Source: Xanthostigma xanthostigma (Eukaryota > Arthropoda > Insecta > Raphidioptera > Raphidiidae). From it: DNA of 64,000 nt. The position numbers and the translations under genes were made by a program. A model generated the notes under the pieces. The model was not told the DNA's origin. It saw nothing but the letters and a program-made list of their open reading frames with translations, and did not search any database. The stretch covers positions 67,678,948 through 67,742,947 of the forward strand of contig OY754464.1 in the NCBI GenBank assembly GCA_963575645.1, in the 5' to 3' direction. Numbering within the stretch: position 1 is the stretch's first letter; the number at the start of each line of letters is the position of its first letter. Shown piece by piece: positions 55,513-64,000 of the stretch.

Positions 55513-56187
55513 AAGAGTAAAGTAAGCTATTCCAATATTTGTGACGTTTTATAATATTGTCCCGCGCTGTACATATACCCACATGGTTTGTACGCATTGC
55601 CCTATATATGTGTGTTCTTTGGTCGCGCGTTCAGGTAGAGAATGATATACGGTATATAATAAACGTAATGTGAGAATGTAAATTGTGCAAGAGGAATAAA
55701 TCTCCGGGATCACGCACCGACACATACAAGCACACTCCCTCTTCTAAAGCGCCCTTGTGTGTGTGTGTGTGTGTCCTCCAGTTCGTTGTTGCGAATGTTC
55801 GAGTCTCCTGGTACCTTGAAAACGCGCCTTTGACCCCTTTGCCGTACGCAAATCAAGACTGAAGACATCGCGATATTTGCATGACGGCGTTTATTTGGTA
55901 AACAGTCTATCCTCGAACCGGTTGCACTGTTATTATCTATTCTTCAATATCAAAGATATTGTTTTCTGTGAAGATGAACCATAAAAAATTCAGAGTTGAT
56001 AGGTATCAATCTATTACCACGTTTATATTAGCTCGCTTTTCGTGTATGTCGGGCGGAACTTTGTAATTGATTTTAAACTAACTTCCTGATGAGATAGACA
56101 CTTGAAATTTTTAACATAACTCAGAATTAGATGACAATGCTAGAAAATACTAAAATAAAGAGGAAAATAATTAAAGAAATAAAAAAA
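55513..56187. other. No gene; (GT)n microsatellite
   Basis: (GT)n of about 9 units at 55756-55773. Otherwise unassigned. Confidence 0.45.
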
Positions 56188-56835
56188 TTCCAGCCAATTG
56201 GGCGATGGGACCATTCCAACTTCAAAAATATTGACATTTGATTATAATAAAGAAAATAAAATTTCTGATATCGCGTGAGGTGACGCGGGTAATGGCTAGT
56301 ATTTAATATGATATTAACTATTCGTTACCTACATAGTATGTTCCACGTCATGTAAAAAATAATCAAAGCATGCCTAACTAGTTTATTTCTGACAGATCCA
56401 TAAAACAAAAGAGCGGATGATTTTTTTTTATTTTCAAAATATTTCCGAAACTATAAAGTTTAGAAAAAAAATTTTTAACAAAACTTTCTTGAAAAAATAA
56501 ATAAAATAATAAGCCGGTATGAAAAGTATACCATTATTATATAAAAAATACCGTTTTAGCATATATCTCTTCTGCGCATGCGCCGATTTCCCCAAAAACA
56601 ATAGGGCTCTTCATATTTGCATACCAAACATCCTCCCAAAATTTGGTTTCAATCCGCTCATCCGTTTGACCTGTATCGTGTTCACAGACTAACAGACGCA
56701 CAGAGATTTTCCAAAAATATGTTTTTTTGGATTCGGGGGACCTCAAAACGGAAAAATATTGTAAAATTTTTGAAAAGTGATTTTTGACCTAAACTAGTAC
56801 CATTCCCCACTTGTAGGTTGGAATGGTAAAAATTG
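56188..56835 (+). mobile_element. MITE-B, copy 5 (most complete)
   Basis: CCAGCCAATTGGGCGATGGG, ACCATTCCAACTTC at the left; ACCATTCCCCACTTG, then GTTGGAATGGT at the right. ACCATTCCAAC is inverted at the two ends but the overall terminal symmetry is weak. 648 bp, non-coding; serves as the undisturbed reference for copy 4. Confidence 0.8.
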
Positions 56836-56889
56836 AATAAATACATATGATTCATTCTTACTTATTTACCGTTGTACGACACCATGCGG

Positions 56890-56968
56890 TCGTCGGTCGT
56901 AGCTCAGTTGGTTAGAGCGTCGTAGTAACAAGGCGAAGGTCGCGGGTTCGACCCCCCCCCCCATGGAC
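56890..56968 (+). pseudogene. tRNA-Ile-like pseudogene / SINE head
   Basis: GTAGCTCAGTTGGTTAGAGC, then GTCGTAGTAACAAGGCGAAG and GTCGCGGGTTCGACCCC follow animal tRNA-Ile(AAT) closely, A and B boxes included. The anticodon region has changed and an 11-C run replaces the T-arm/acceptor junction. No flanking duplication noticed. Confidence 0.7.
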
Positions 56969-57019
56969 CATGTAATAATTTTATTTTTATGTAGTTTTGT
57001 TTTTATTAACTAAAGAGAA

Positions 57020-57317
57020 GAAAATAATAAAATAAATAAAAAAAAAAATGTAATATAACTACCGCGTTTTTAAAACGAACTAAAAAGTATAAAATATTTT
57101 TTTTAACATGTAGGAATTGAAACTAAAAACGTGGGGCGCATTATTTGTTTTATCACATAAATAGATAGCTACACTCTACACTTCTTATATAACTATCGTA
57201 TGCGCCCGTTTTTCGTTTCAATTCCTACATGTTAAAAAAATTATTTTATACTTTTTAGTTCGTTTTAAAAACGCGGTAGGTATATTAAAAATATTTTTTA
57301 TTTATTTTATTATTTTC
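57020..57317. mobile_element. Palindromic MITE with 120-bp arms
   Basis: Arms 57020-57140 and 57201-57317 run from GAAAATAATAAAATAAATAA to AAACGTGGGGCGCA and include ACCGCGTTTTTAAAACGAAC and TTAACATGTAGGAATTGAAA. The loop is 60 bp. Divergence between arms is low to moderate. Confidence 0.85.
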
Positions 57318-57734
57318 AGAAATATTTCAGTCAATAAAAAGAGTATATGCAGCGATTACTGCAAATGTCAATATGGAAAGCTACCCGCGGCTTTGCACGC
57401 GATTCAGATGAAACAATGTTATAAAGCTTTTTCCCGCGGCAATGTAATTTTGCTAATATGATTTTATTTTTAAATCTCATATATTATTATAAACTTATTT
57501 AGAACTTATGGAACCTTCCGTTCTCGAAGGTAACTTCACTTGTTATTATCGAGCTTATGTCTTTACTTCGTTACAGTTTAACCTCGCGGGGCTGCGCTCT
57601 GCTTAGCCAGCGACAAAAGTGGTGAAGCTTACGCCTTCACCGTATTGTTTTACCGTCGAGCAGGGGTTTTGCCCAGCTTAACACGCATTTTTTTTTAATT
57701 TTAAATTGATTTATTACATTTTCGTTGAATTTAT
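57318..57734. other. Fragments of family R-like repeats
   Basis: CTACCCGCGGCTTTGCACGC at 57380 resembles the start of the repeat at 61024. A GC-richer CTCGCGGGGCTGCGCTCTGC patch follows. No gene. Confidence 0.4.
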
Positions 57735-57822
57735 AATTGCACCCTCCCCAAGCCACTCCTAAGAAAGTGGATTTATGATCACAAATACACTTTTTTAGGA
57801 GTGGCTTGGGGAGGGTGTAATT
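57735..57822. repeat. Hairpin with 35-bp arms
   Basis: AATTGCACCCTCCCCAAGCC and the next 15 bases pair with 57788-57822 with about two mismatches; the loop is 18 bp. Confidence 0.9.
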
Positions 57823-58158
57823 GGTCAAAAATTTCTGCCTCTGTTATTTCCCGGCCATTTGGCTCTAACATAACCTAAAAAAGAAGCAGCAGAATTTTTT
57901 TTTAAATTTTAACCATTTTTTTACCTTCTTTGAAATGTTTTATTCCACTTATGTTAAAATGGATCCAGGTTTCGCCTACATATCATATTATAATGAAAAA
58001 ATGCTCTAAATAGCTTAAATAGTGTATGTACCAGGCGGAAGAAAGTTGGGACGACATGGTTTTTTTACCCGTCGGCTCCTAACTAATAACGCTGATATAA
58101 GGCTGTTTATTTGAATAGTAAAAATAATTCACTATTTCACAAAACAGTTGCAATCATT
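57823..58158. other. No recognisable feature
   Basis: Unassigned AT-rich DNA. Confidence 0.4.
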
Positions 58159-58167
58159 ATTAATAGG

Positions 58168-58379
58168 GTGTGAGGACAGCGTGGTGTATGGTCAGCGTGC
58201 TGGCCTTTGGATCATACTGTCGTGGGTTCGAATCCCACCTCTGCTCATGGATATTTTGTGTTTGTCGTTTAGACCCACTGGCCAGATACCAAGAGATAGT
58301 GCCATCCCCAAGTGATATTCTCTTGTATAGCTCTATATATGTGGATACATACAATTGGATATACCTTTTTAAAAAAAAA
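58168..58379 (+). repeat. tRNA-Gln-like SINE with A-tail and direct repeats
   Basis: Head with A box TGGTGTATGGTCAGCGTGCT, Gln-like anticodon loop CTTTGGA and B box GGGTTCGAATCCCACC. The body is about 120 bp with an A-run at 58371-58380. ATTAATAGG (58159-58167) and ATTGATAGG (58380-58388) look like a 9-bp target duplication with one change. Internal RNA polymerase III boxes would drive it if active. Confidence 0.75.
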
Positions 58380-58388
58380 ATTGATAGG

Positions 58389-58754
58389 ATGTTATCAGAT
58401 AATGACGTGATCGTATTTTTACAATAAATCAACTATAAAAAGAAGGTGCAATGCTGGTATCGTTTCATCATTTTTCACGAACAATATTTCCTTTGCACAA
58501 TATATGTAGGTACCTATAGTGTCTACCCATGTATAGGTGCATAATAATATACAGGCTGTTTGAACCAATTTGTAGAATTTACATGTTTTTTTTCTTACGA
58601 CGATTTGTGCGTCTCTCGCTTTCCCTCGGTCGACAGTTGACAGAATCTCGCTGCTTCCCAGTGTCATTTTTCAACGTATATTTCGAATGAAAACTTTTTT
58701 ATGCGATTTTATTCAGAAAACATTTGGAGCATACAAGAAATTCAAAAATTTACC
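58389..58754. other. No recognisable gene
   Basis: 82-codon minus-strand frame without motif; otherwise unassigned. Confidence 0.35.
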
Positions 58755-58925
58755 TTTTGATGTTTGATTGGGAGTAAAATCGTGCAATTGGGACGACGTT
58801 TTATGGAAGGACGTTACGTTTTTCAGTTACTATAATATAGTATAACTTTAGATGACAACGGAACGCTCGCTGTTTTAGATTGTAATCTGGCTTTTGTTGA
58901 CGGGGACATCTAACGTGAGATATAT
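58755..58925 (+). repeat. Dispersed repeat F, copy 2
   Basis: TTGGGAGTAAAATCGTGCAA, GGACGTTACGTTTTTCAG and TGGCTTTTGTTGACGGGGAC parallel 46220-46330. Confidence 0.5.
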
Positions 58926-59151
58926 TAGTTACTAGAATAGTCACTTAGGTGGCGCTGCTAAAAATGTAAAGTTACATTGCTCATGGGGCTTTAGGAAGTC
59001 TCCGTAGAGTGTCTTTGTAACTTAAAGTAGCATTTGGCAAACTGAAATTTATATCCACTGATTTTTTTAAAAACTTTATGGTACCAATCTGGAAACTTCC
59101 TGAACAAAATGGCTGAACCGATTTTTATAACGCGATGAATATAAAACCTTC

Positions 59152-59839
59152 TAGTGTCCGACCGAACTTTCGATTTCGGCCTAGTTTCGACCAAAGAACT
59201 GGTTTCGGCTGCCATTCGACCGAAACAGAAACTACATTCGGGACGTTTCGCGCTGAAATCAGATTTGTTCGTGTTGTATTTGGTAGATGACCAAAGCTTA
59301 GAAAAAATAATTTTGTCCTTAAGATGAACGAGTATTTTTTTTTTTGTTTTGTGTACCAAAACATATTTATTAGGTAAATACTTTTTACTAAAAAGTAATT
59401 TTGTATTGTAGCTTTTATTTTATTTCATAATTATATTAAAAACAAGTACCTATGTTTATTTCTGCTTTTTGAAATAGGGGGGGGGGGGGGTATAGTTAAA
59501 ATATCAGAGGCTGAATGATTAATATGTGATTGATTTAAAAATAAAAAAAAATTGGTTGTCTGTAAAGTCGGTTTACGGACGATAGTTTTACGTGATAACG
59601 TATTCCGCTCGATTACTGCGCTCTCGCTTGCACGCACAGGGTCAGGCGGAACGTTACACTTTTCGGAACGTTACACTTTTTCGTGCGTGCAGCTGGCGTT
59701 TCATCAATTTATAAGACGTTATCACGTCAAAAATGACTGATTATGGTAACGTTTACTTTATTTTTCCCACGAAAATATGGCATTTTGCTTTCGGCCGAAA
59801 CTGAGACTGAAACCGAAATTCGTTTCCGGTCGAACACTA
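59152..59839. mobile_element. hAT-type element (copy 8), homologue of copy 7, with MITE-A inside
   Basis: TAGTGTCCGACCGAACTTTC at the left, TAGTGTTCGACCGGAAACG complemented at the right. It shares the interior TTTTATTTTATTTCATAA and ATATCAGAGGCT with 49716-50201. The flanks show only a partial CCTTC repeat, not a clean 8-bp duplication. A 189-bp MITE-A copy (59545-59733) is inserted. Confidence 0.75.
59545..59733 (-). mobile_element. MITE-A, copy 8 (short form, 189 bp)
   Basis: Both ends are present (TTGGTTGTCTGTAAAGTCGG; ATAAGACGTTATCACGTC) but nearly the whole interior is missing. The empty site in copy 7 (TTAAAAATAAAAACTGACTA near 50068) shows insertion into an A-run that is longer here, giving element borders to within a few A residues. 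Confidence 0.9.
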
Positions 59840-61023
59840 CCTTCTTCTTTTTGAAGTCGCTTAATGACGCCTCTCCTTCAAATAATGCAGTCTTCAACGG
59901 AGCAGTCTGTATGACAGAGTCGAGAGGTGTTTGAACACCTTTCGTCGCAACTCACAACAGAATATACATTACGGTGTTGTAGCATTTGTGGGTAGTGGAA
60001 GTAGACGGAGGTATAAATGTGTACCTAGAAGACAGAGACACGCGGGATGCGGGTGGGGCGATGTGTTCACCGCCAGTTCACCAGGAAGCATGCCGACGAC
60101 ATCGGAGGATAAGTGAAATAAAAAGTAGGGATTAAGGTTGTGAACTCGGTGTGAATTGTAAAATGTTCACATCGTCTACTGTTTGTGACATGCCATATAA
60201 TATAAAACACTTCTTTACTGAACTTTACGTATATATATAGTACCTGTGTAATATCGGTTATATGTAATACTGTTTTGGGTAGTACTTCACTGCGATTGTT
60301 ACGACTGGATTCACTTGTAACAAACTTCCTTACTATTTTCGCAATTGACTAAAAGTAACTTTAATAACTTTTTACTAGACATTTTTAAGGTCCTGAAAAA
60401 GGCATGAATTTCTGCCGAAACGTTGACGATTAAATGATGTTCTAGTGAATAATAGTATATTGTGCGACTAGTGAGAGAAGGAGAAGATTCCATGAGCGTA
60501 AAACAAACGCGAGTGGAATATTCTCCTTCGATCAATGGTCGCACATAATATTTTATTCAACTAGCACGAGTAATATGTAATCGGGGCCCTGATAAAAGAG
60601 GGAAAAATAATAAATCACTTCATTGATTGACGTACCCAGCGCCCTCGATGCACACAAGATAGCCATGACTTTCGCTGAATTGCGATGCTGTTTTCATATA
60701 TACAATACCGCCTACCACGTTCCTATTGGTCCAGAAGCTGCGTGCAGTTTTTTTTCATTATTGCACGCTCGGGCTTGCTACTGCGTTTCTATTGTTCCAG
60801 AAAATTCATTATCACACTGTACGGCTCATTATTAGCACTCTACGCGTCAACATGAAATAATCTATTATTTCTCCCGAATTTAGCAGGGCCGCGAAATTAC
60901 ATATTACTCACGCGTGTTGAATAAAAATTGTTTTTATATTTAGTCTTGTATCCCGTATAATTTTATCATAGCATAATATCAAGGTGTCTTATTTTATTTT
61001 GTTAAAAGTAACTTTGAAAATAT
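59840..61023. other. No gene; one GCCGAAACGTTG motif
   Basis: 60389-60425 reads TCCTGAAAAAGGCATGAATT, then TCTGCCGAAACGTTGACG: a short GGCA/TGCC stem between CTGAAAA and GAAAC, hammerhead-like but with an A where the core needs G. Poly-G at 59468-59482 lies in the preceding element. The rest is unassigned. Confidence 0.4.
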
Positions 61024-61555
61024 TTATATTTGACTAGCCGTTACCCGCGGGTTCGCACGCAATTAAGAAGAAACACGGATGCATTTCCATTATTTAGCAT
61101 AGTTACTCATTTCTCTCTAATAAATTTCAAAATTGACGACATACACGTGATAAACGTCCTGACAAACCTTGAAAATGACACCCTTGATTTTTAGACTATT
61201 TACCTCTTCTCTCCCTCTGAGCGGGTTGTTTTTGAAAAAGCACGACACACGTGTTTATTTATTTGTTGACAGGAGTAATCCTGCGCACTTTCGAATTGAT
61301 ACATCTGTAAATTTAGGTTTATTAAACCTGTAGCTGTCTTATATGTTTTTTCCATGCAAATTTTGAACCCCCGTTACACCCTTTTAGGGGTTTTTAGGTG
61401 TTGAATTTTCAAAAATCTGTTCTTAACGGATTCCTGCGTCATAATAACTATCTGTGTGCCAAATTTCAGCGCAATCCGTCCAATGGTTTGAGTGATAGAT
61501 CAATTATTCAGTCAGTCAGTCACGGTTTCCTTTTATATATTTAGTTAAATTGAAA
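61024..61555 (+). repeat. Family R-related SINE-like repeat (second subfamily)
   Basis: ACTAGCCGTTACCCGCGGGT, TTCGCACGCAATTAAG, GCCAAATTTCAGCGCAATCC, then TCAGTCAGTCAGTCACGG and TTTTATATATTTAG. These blocks are, from memory, common in insect genomes. Non-coding. Confidence 0.6.
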
Positions 61556-62252
61556 TGTACTACAAAATATTTAACGAAAGTTGGATTCAAATTAAAGTTT
61601 TCCGGCCCGATGCCATTTTCATACTCGGCAATCATTTTTATGCTTAAATACGGAGTTACACACGGAAAAAACAACCTTGGATCCTGCAGCTAATGACAAA
61701 AAGCTGGCAAGTTCTTGTGTGCTGCAGTCAAAAAAATTAGTCACCACGCATAGAATGTTCTCTGGACAGCTAAGTCAACTTATCTACTTCAGCTAATGGA
61801 AATTTACTGGTTAGAATTAACAGCCACAGATAAACATATCATTCAGAGTCTTAAAATAGTAAGCTAACACAGCCATTTCGTACGCTCTAGGGCTAGTTGA
61901 TCAAAAATAGTGTGCCACAGCTAATTTTTTTGGGTGGAGCAGTTAGTATAGTTGTCTGTACGAGATTTACGTTTAGCTGCCTTGCACTAAAATGATGCAT
62001 GTGGCATAGTGTTTTTTTTTTTGCTACAGCAGCCAATGAGCAAGCGAAAGGCAGCGAATGAAATTAGCATTTAGTATTTTTTTTTAAATTCGGTATAGTT
62101 CGGTCCGCTCGGTTAATATCGCACGATGACTTTGCACAGTTCTTTGCGTCTTTATGCTTTCATAATGTCATTTATTCAATGATCTGTGTCCTGTGAATGC
62201 AGAGTTCACTGTTCGAATGCAGGATTTATATTGTGGTATATTAGTAAGAAAT

Positions 62253-62313
62253 ATGGATGTCGAAGAAATTCTACGTATTTGGGGATTTGAAAATTTAATA
62301 GAGACGTTTAAAG
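62253..62313 (+). CDS. First coding exon of a SAM-domain-like protein (partial gene)
   Basis: ATG at 62253 opens MDVEEILRIWGFENLIETFK, ending at a GTAAGA donor (62314). The pattern x-x-x-x-L-x-x-W-G-(F/L)-x-x-L-I-x-x-F matches the first helix of a SAM domain as found in many insect multi-copy proteins, which usually continue with an Ile-Asp-x-x-x-L-x-x-L second helix. Here the next acceptor (62731-62732, TTTGTTTCAG) leads to a stop after two codons, giving only about 22 residues. A transcript would end near AATAAA at 62859-62864. It is either a captured or decayed fragment, or the wrong 3' exon for a longer gene. The start ATG is the first with this frame. Confidence 0.4.
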
Positions 62314-62732
62314 GTAAGAAAACTATTTTATTTTTAAAATCAATTATTTATATAGTGTCCCGTGGGTACCTATATAGTTATAGCATTGCATCATATTATG
62401 TTTAATTCTCAATGTGTATAATAATGAAAAAGTTTCATTTTTAACACAAATTTTGCATTAATTTTTTTAATTATCTCTGTCAAAGTCTTCCAAAATATAT
62501 GACAGTAAAAACTAAAATTTAGAACATACTATTTTTCTTTCAAATACATTTTATTTTCCTCTTTGTTAAATAATAATAATTTAATTTTTACAAGATAATA
62601 TATTTTTATTTGACAATATGAAAATCGATGCAAACTCTTTACGTTTTAAAAATATCTGTCCTTCGTCTCTGACGCACTCATTTACAATTAATACCTAATT
62701 CATTATTTCTAATTTAATTACTTTTGTTTCAG
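62314..62732 (+). other. Candidate intron of the SAM-like fragment
   Basis: GTAAGA donor, TTTCTAATTTAATT branch-like sequence near 62707-62720 and TACTTTTGTTTCAG acceptor. All three signals are in correct order and spacing (419 nt). Confidence 0.4.
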
Positions 62733-63367
62733 GATATTAGCATATTACATGAAACTTTAGAAGCCAGAAAAACTCGGGCAAACGTTTGTGATAACTAATA
62801 AGTCTTACTTTATAAGAATATAATATGTCTGTTTCTTCACTATAATATGTACTAATTAAATAAAACTATTTAATATTATATCACACTTGTTTATATTTGC
62901 TGCATTAACCCATAAGCCCATTTGCTACAGATAAAAAAAAATGTCTCACTGATTAGAAATACACCTATTACAGCTGCAATTACTTTCTAAAGTAGCCAAT
63001 TCAATTGGGTACTAGAGTCAAAAACGTTAGTTGAGTCAACCAATTCGTATTGTGTGGGGGAACTCATACACTTTGGTAGGTAGCTAATTCATATTATGTA
63101 CTTGAGTCAAATGCTTTAGCAGTGACAACAGTTTTTCGCTAGGCGAAACAACTTGGCTGCTGTACTTAAAAATCTTTGCTGTGCCGAAATCCATTAGTAA
63201 TATGGTCTGGCGTAGCCTAAATTTGGGCTGTGGGAACGAATCTTTTTTTTCCGTGCAGCTTTACCGGAGCAACTTTTTTTTATTGTACATCTAAATCAAT
63301 TTAGACAAAATTTTATATAGGTACACATATTATTTAAATTTCATCTCTCATGTTTTTTCTATTTTTT

Positions 63368-63542
63368 AACTTCCCGCTTTAAAAAAAAAAAAAAAAAATT
63401 TTTTTTTTTTCAAAAATCGGGAAGTTATTGGTTTCACCCCGATTTTCGAAAATCGAGTTTTCGCCAGATCTCGACGTTTTGGGGTCCTAGGAAGCTATTG
63501 AAACTATTTTGGCGATGATGTCCGTAGGGCTGTATGTATGGA

Positions 63543-63576
<34 letters not shown>

Positions 63577-64000
63577 AACCTTTTATATCTTTTGAACGGA
63601 GTGTCCGACTGAAACGTGGTTTGCGGCATCTGACGTGATCTTGGTGAACTTAGACTTCCTGAAAATTTGAAACGATTCGGCCCAAAAAATTTTGAGAAAT
63701 CTTAAAAAAACAAGTTTCAAAAATTTTTAAAAATTTGTTTTTGTAAAAAATTTTCTAAACTACTAAACCGATTAGTTCCAAAAACTAATCAGCTCTTCTC
63801 CTTAACAAACTGCGTCGATTTCCGCAAACCGCATCAAAATCGGTTCATTTGTTCACGAGAAACCGTGAACGAAAAAATCGTAAAAAAGTGTTTTTTTAAA
63901 ATGACTCTTAAAATTGTTATCAGATTGATTTTTTTGTAATAAATTACTTTCTTAAGCTAAAAAAACTGCGTCGATCGCCGCAAACCATATCAAAATTGGT
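63368..64000 (+). repeat. Dispersed repeat starting with a hairpin, runs off the window
   Basis: AACTTCCCGC and CGGGAAGTTA are inverted around an A-run/T-run (63387-63408). Then come CGAAAATCGAGTTTTCGCCA, TCTCGACGTTTTGGGGTCCT and (GT)n/(ATGT)n at 63543-63576. Later TGCGTCGATTTCCGCAAACC and TGCGTCGATCGCCGCAAACC show an internal tandem of about 150 bp. I remember similar sequence as a repeat in other insects but cannot name the family. Confidence 0.5.

Larger units (their letters stand above)
61656..63258 (+). mobile_element. Element with CACGGAAAAA ends carrying a SAM-like spliced fragment
   Basis: CACGGAAAAAACAACC at the left and, complemented, CACGGAAAAAAAAGATTC at the right form about 12-bp inverted ends. 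Both flanks inside the ends are full of CAGCTAA, AGTCAA and AGCCAATT words (61680-61960 and 62960-63240). Between them lies a two-exon candidate whose first exon resembles the start of a SAM domain. No target duplication is evident; the element status is an inference. Confidence 0.45.

Overview
This window looks like gene-poor nuclear DNA of an arthropod, most likely an insect. It is AT-rich. It has spliceosomal-type introns, tRNA-derived SINEs, 5'-truncated non-LTR retrotransposon tails with (TAA)n ends, and many small DNA transposons. Dispersed sequences ending in TTTATATATTAGTATAG and carrying gtttgtttgtttgaacgcg are, from memory, common in insect genomes. The species cannot be named from the sequence. 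No complete host protein gene was found. Almost every long open frame is a by-product of a repeat or of low-complexity DNA.

Layout. 1-12 kb: a palindrome of palindromes (1.4-3.5 kb) with two insertions, a pogo-like deletion derivative with TA duplications (3.8-4.7 kb), a LINE tail (5.1-5.5 kb), a TIR element holding a hAT element and a 187-bp tandem duplication (6.7-8.0 kb), a hAT element inside a SINE-like repeat (9.0-9.8 kb) and a composite TIR element (11.1-11.7 kb). 12-29 kb: tRNA-bearing repeats, MITE-A, a hAT element abutting a THAP-bearing TIR element (15.8-16.9 kb), a second copy of the composite with a TA-flanked insertion (23.7-24.7 kb), a fold-back (25.0-25.4 kb), a tRNA-derived SINE and a 951-bp hAT element (27.0-28.0 kb). 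29-45 kb: MITE-A and MITE-B copies, two TIR elements saturated with short words (34.7-36.3 kb), a small intron/exon candidate (37.3 kb), a TTAA-flanked element (37.7-38.6 kb), LINE fragments and a 1.37-kb fold-back (40.1-41.4 kb). 45-64 kb: more members of the same families, a three-level nest (53.5-55.5 kb), a perfect 41-bp-arm hairpin (46.9 kb), two more SINE/tRNA relics and a 1.6-kb element with CACGGAAAAA ends that encloses a spliced fragment resembling the start of a SAM domain (61.7-63.3 kb).

How the parts relate. The window is a layered record of DNA-transposon activity. Seven hAT-type non-autonomous elements have exact 8-bp target duplications. Other elements carry TA, TAA or TTAA duplications, pointing to Tc1/mariner-pogo, PIF/Harbinger-like and piggyBac-like machinery acting in trans. 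Relic coding sequence remains for four mobile-protein types: a hAT transposase C-terminus (twice), a pogo-like transposase piece, a THAP finger, and LINE reverse transcriptase/RNase H tails. Occupied and empty copies of the same repeat can be compared inside the window, so several insertion points can be fixed to the base or nearly so.

All family names come from recognising motifs by eye. No search, alignment or folding was run.
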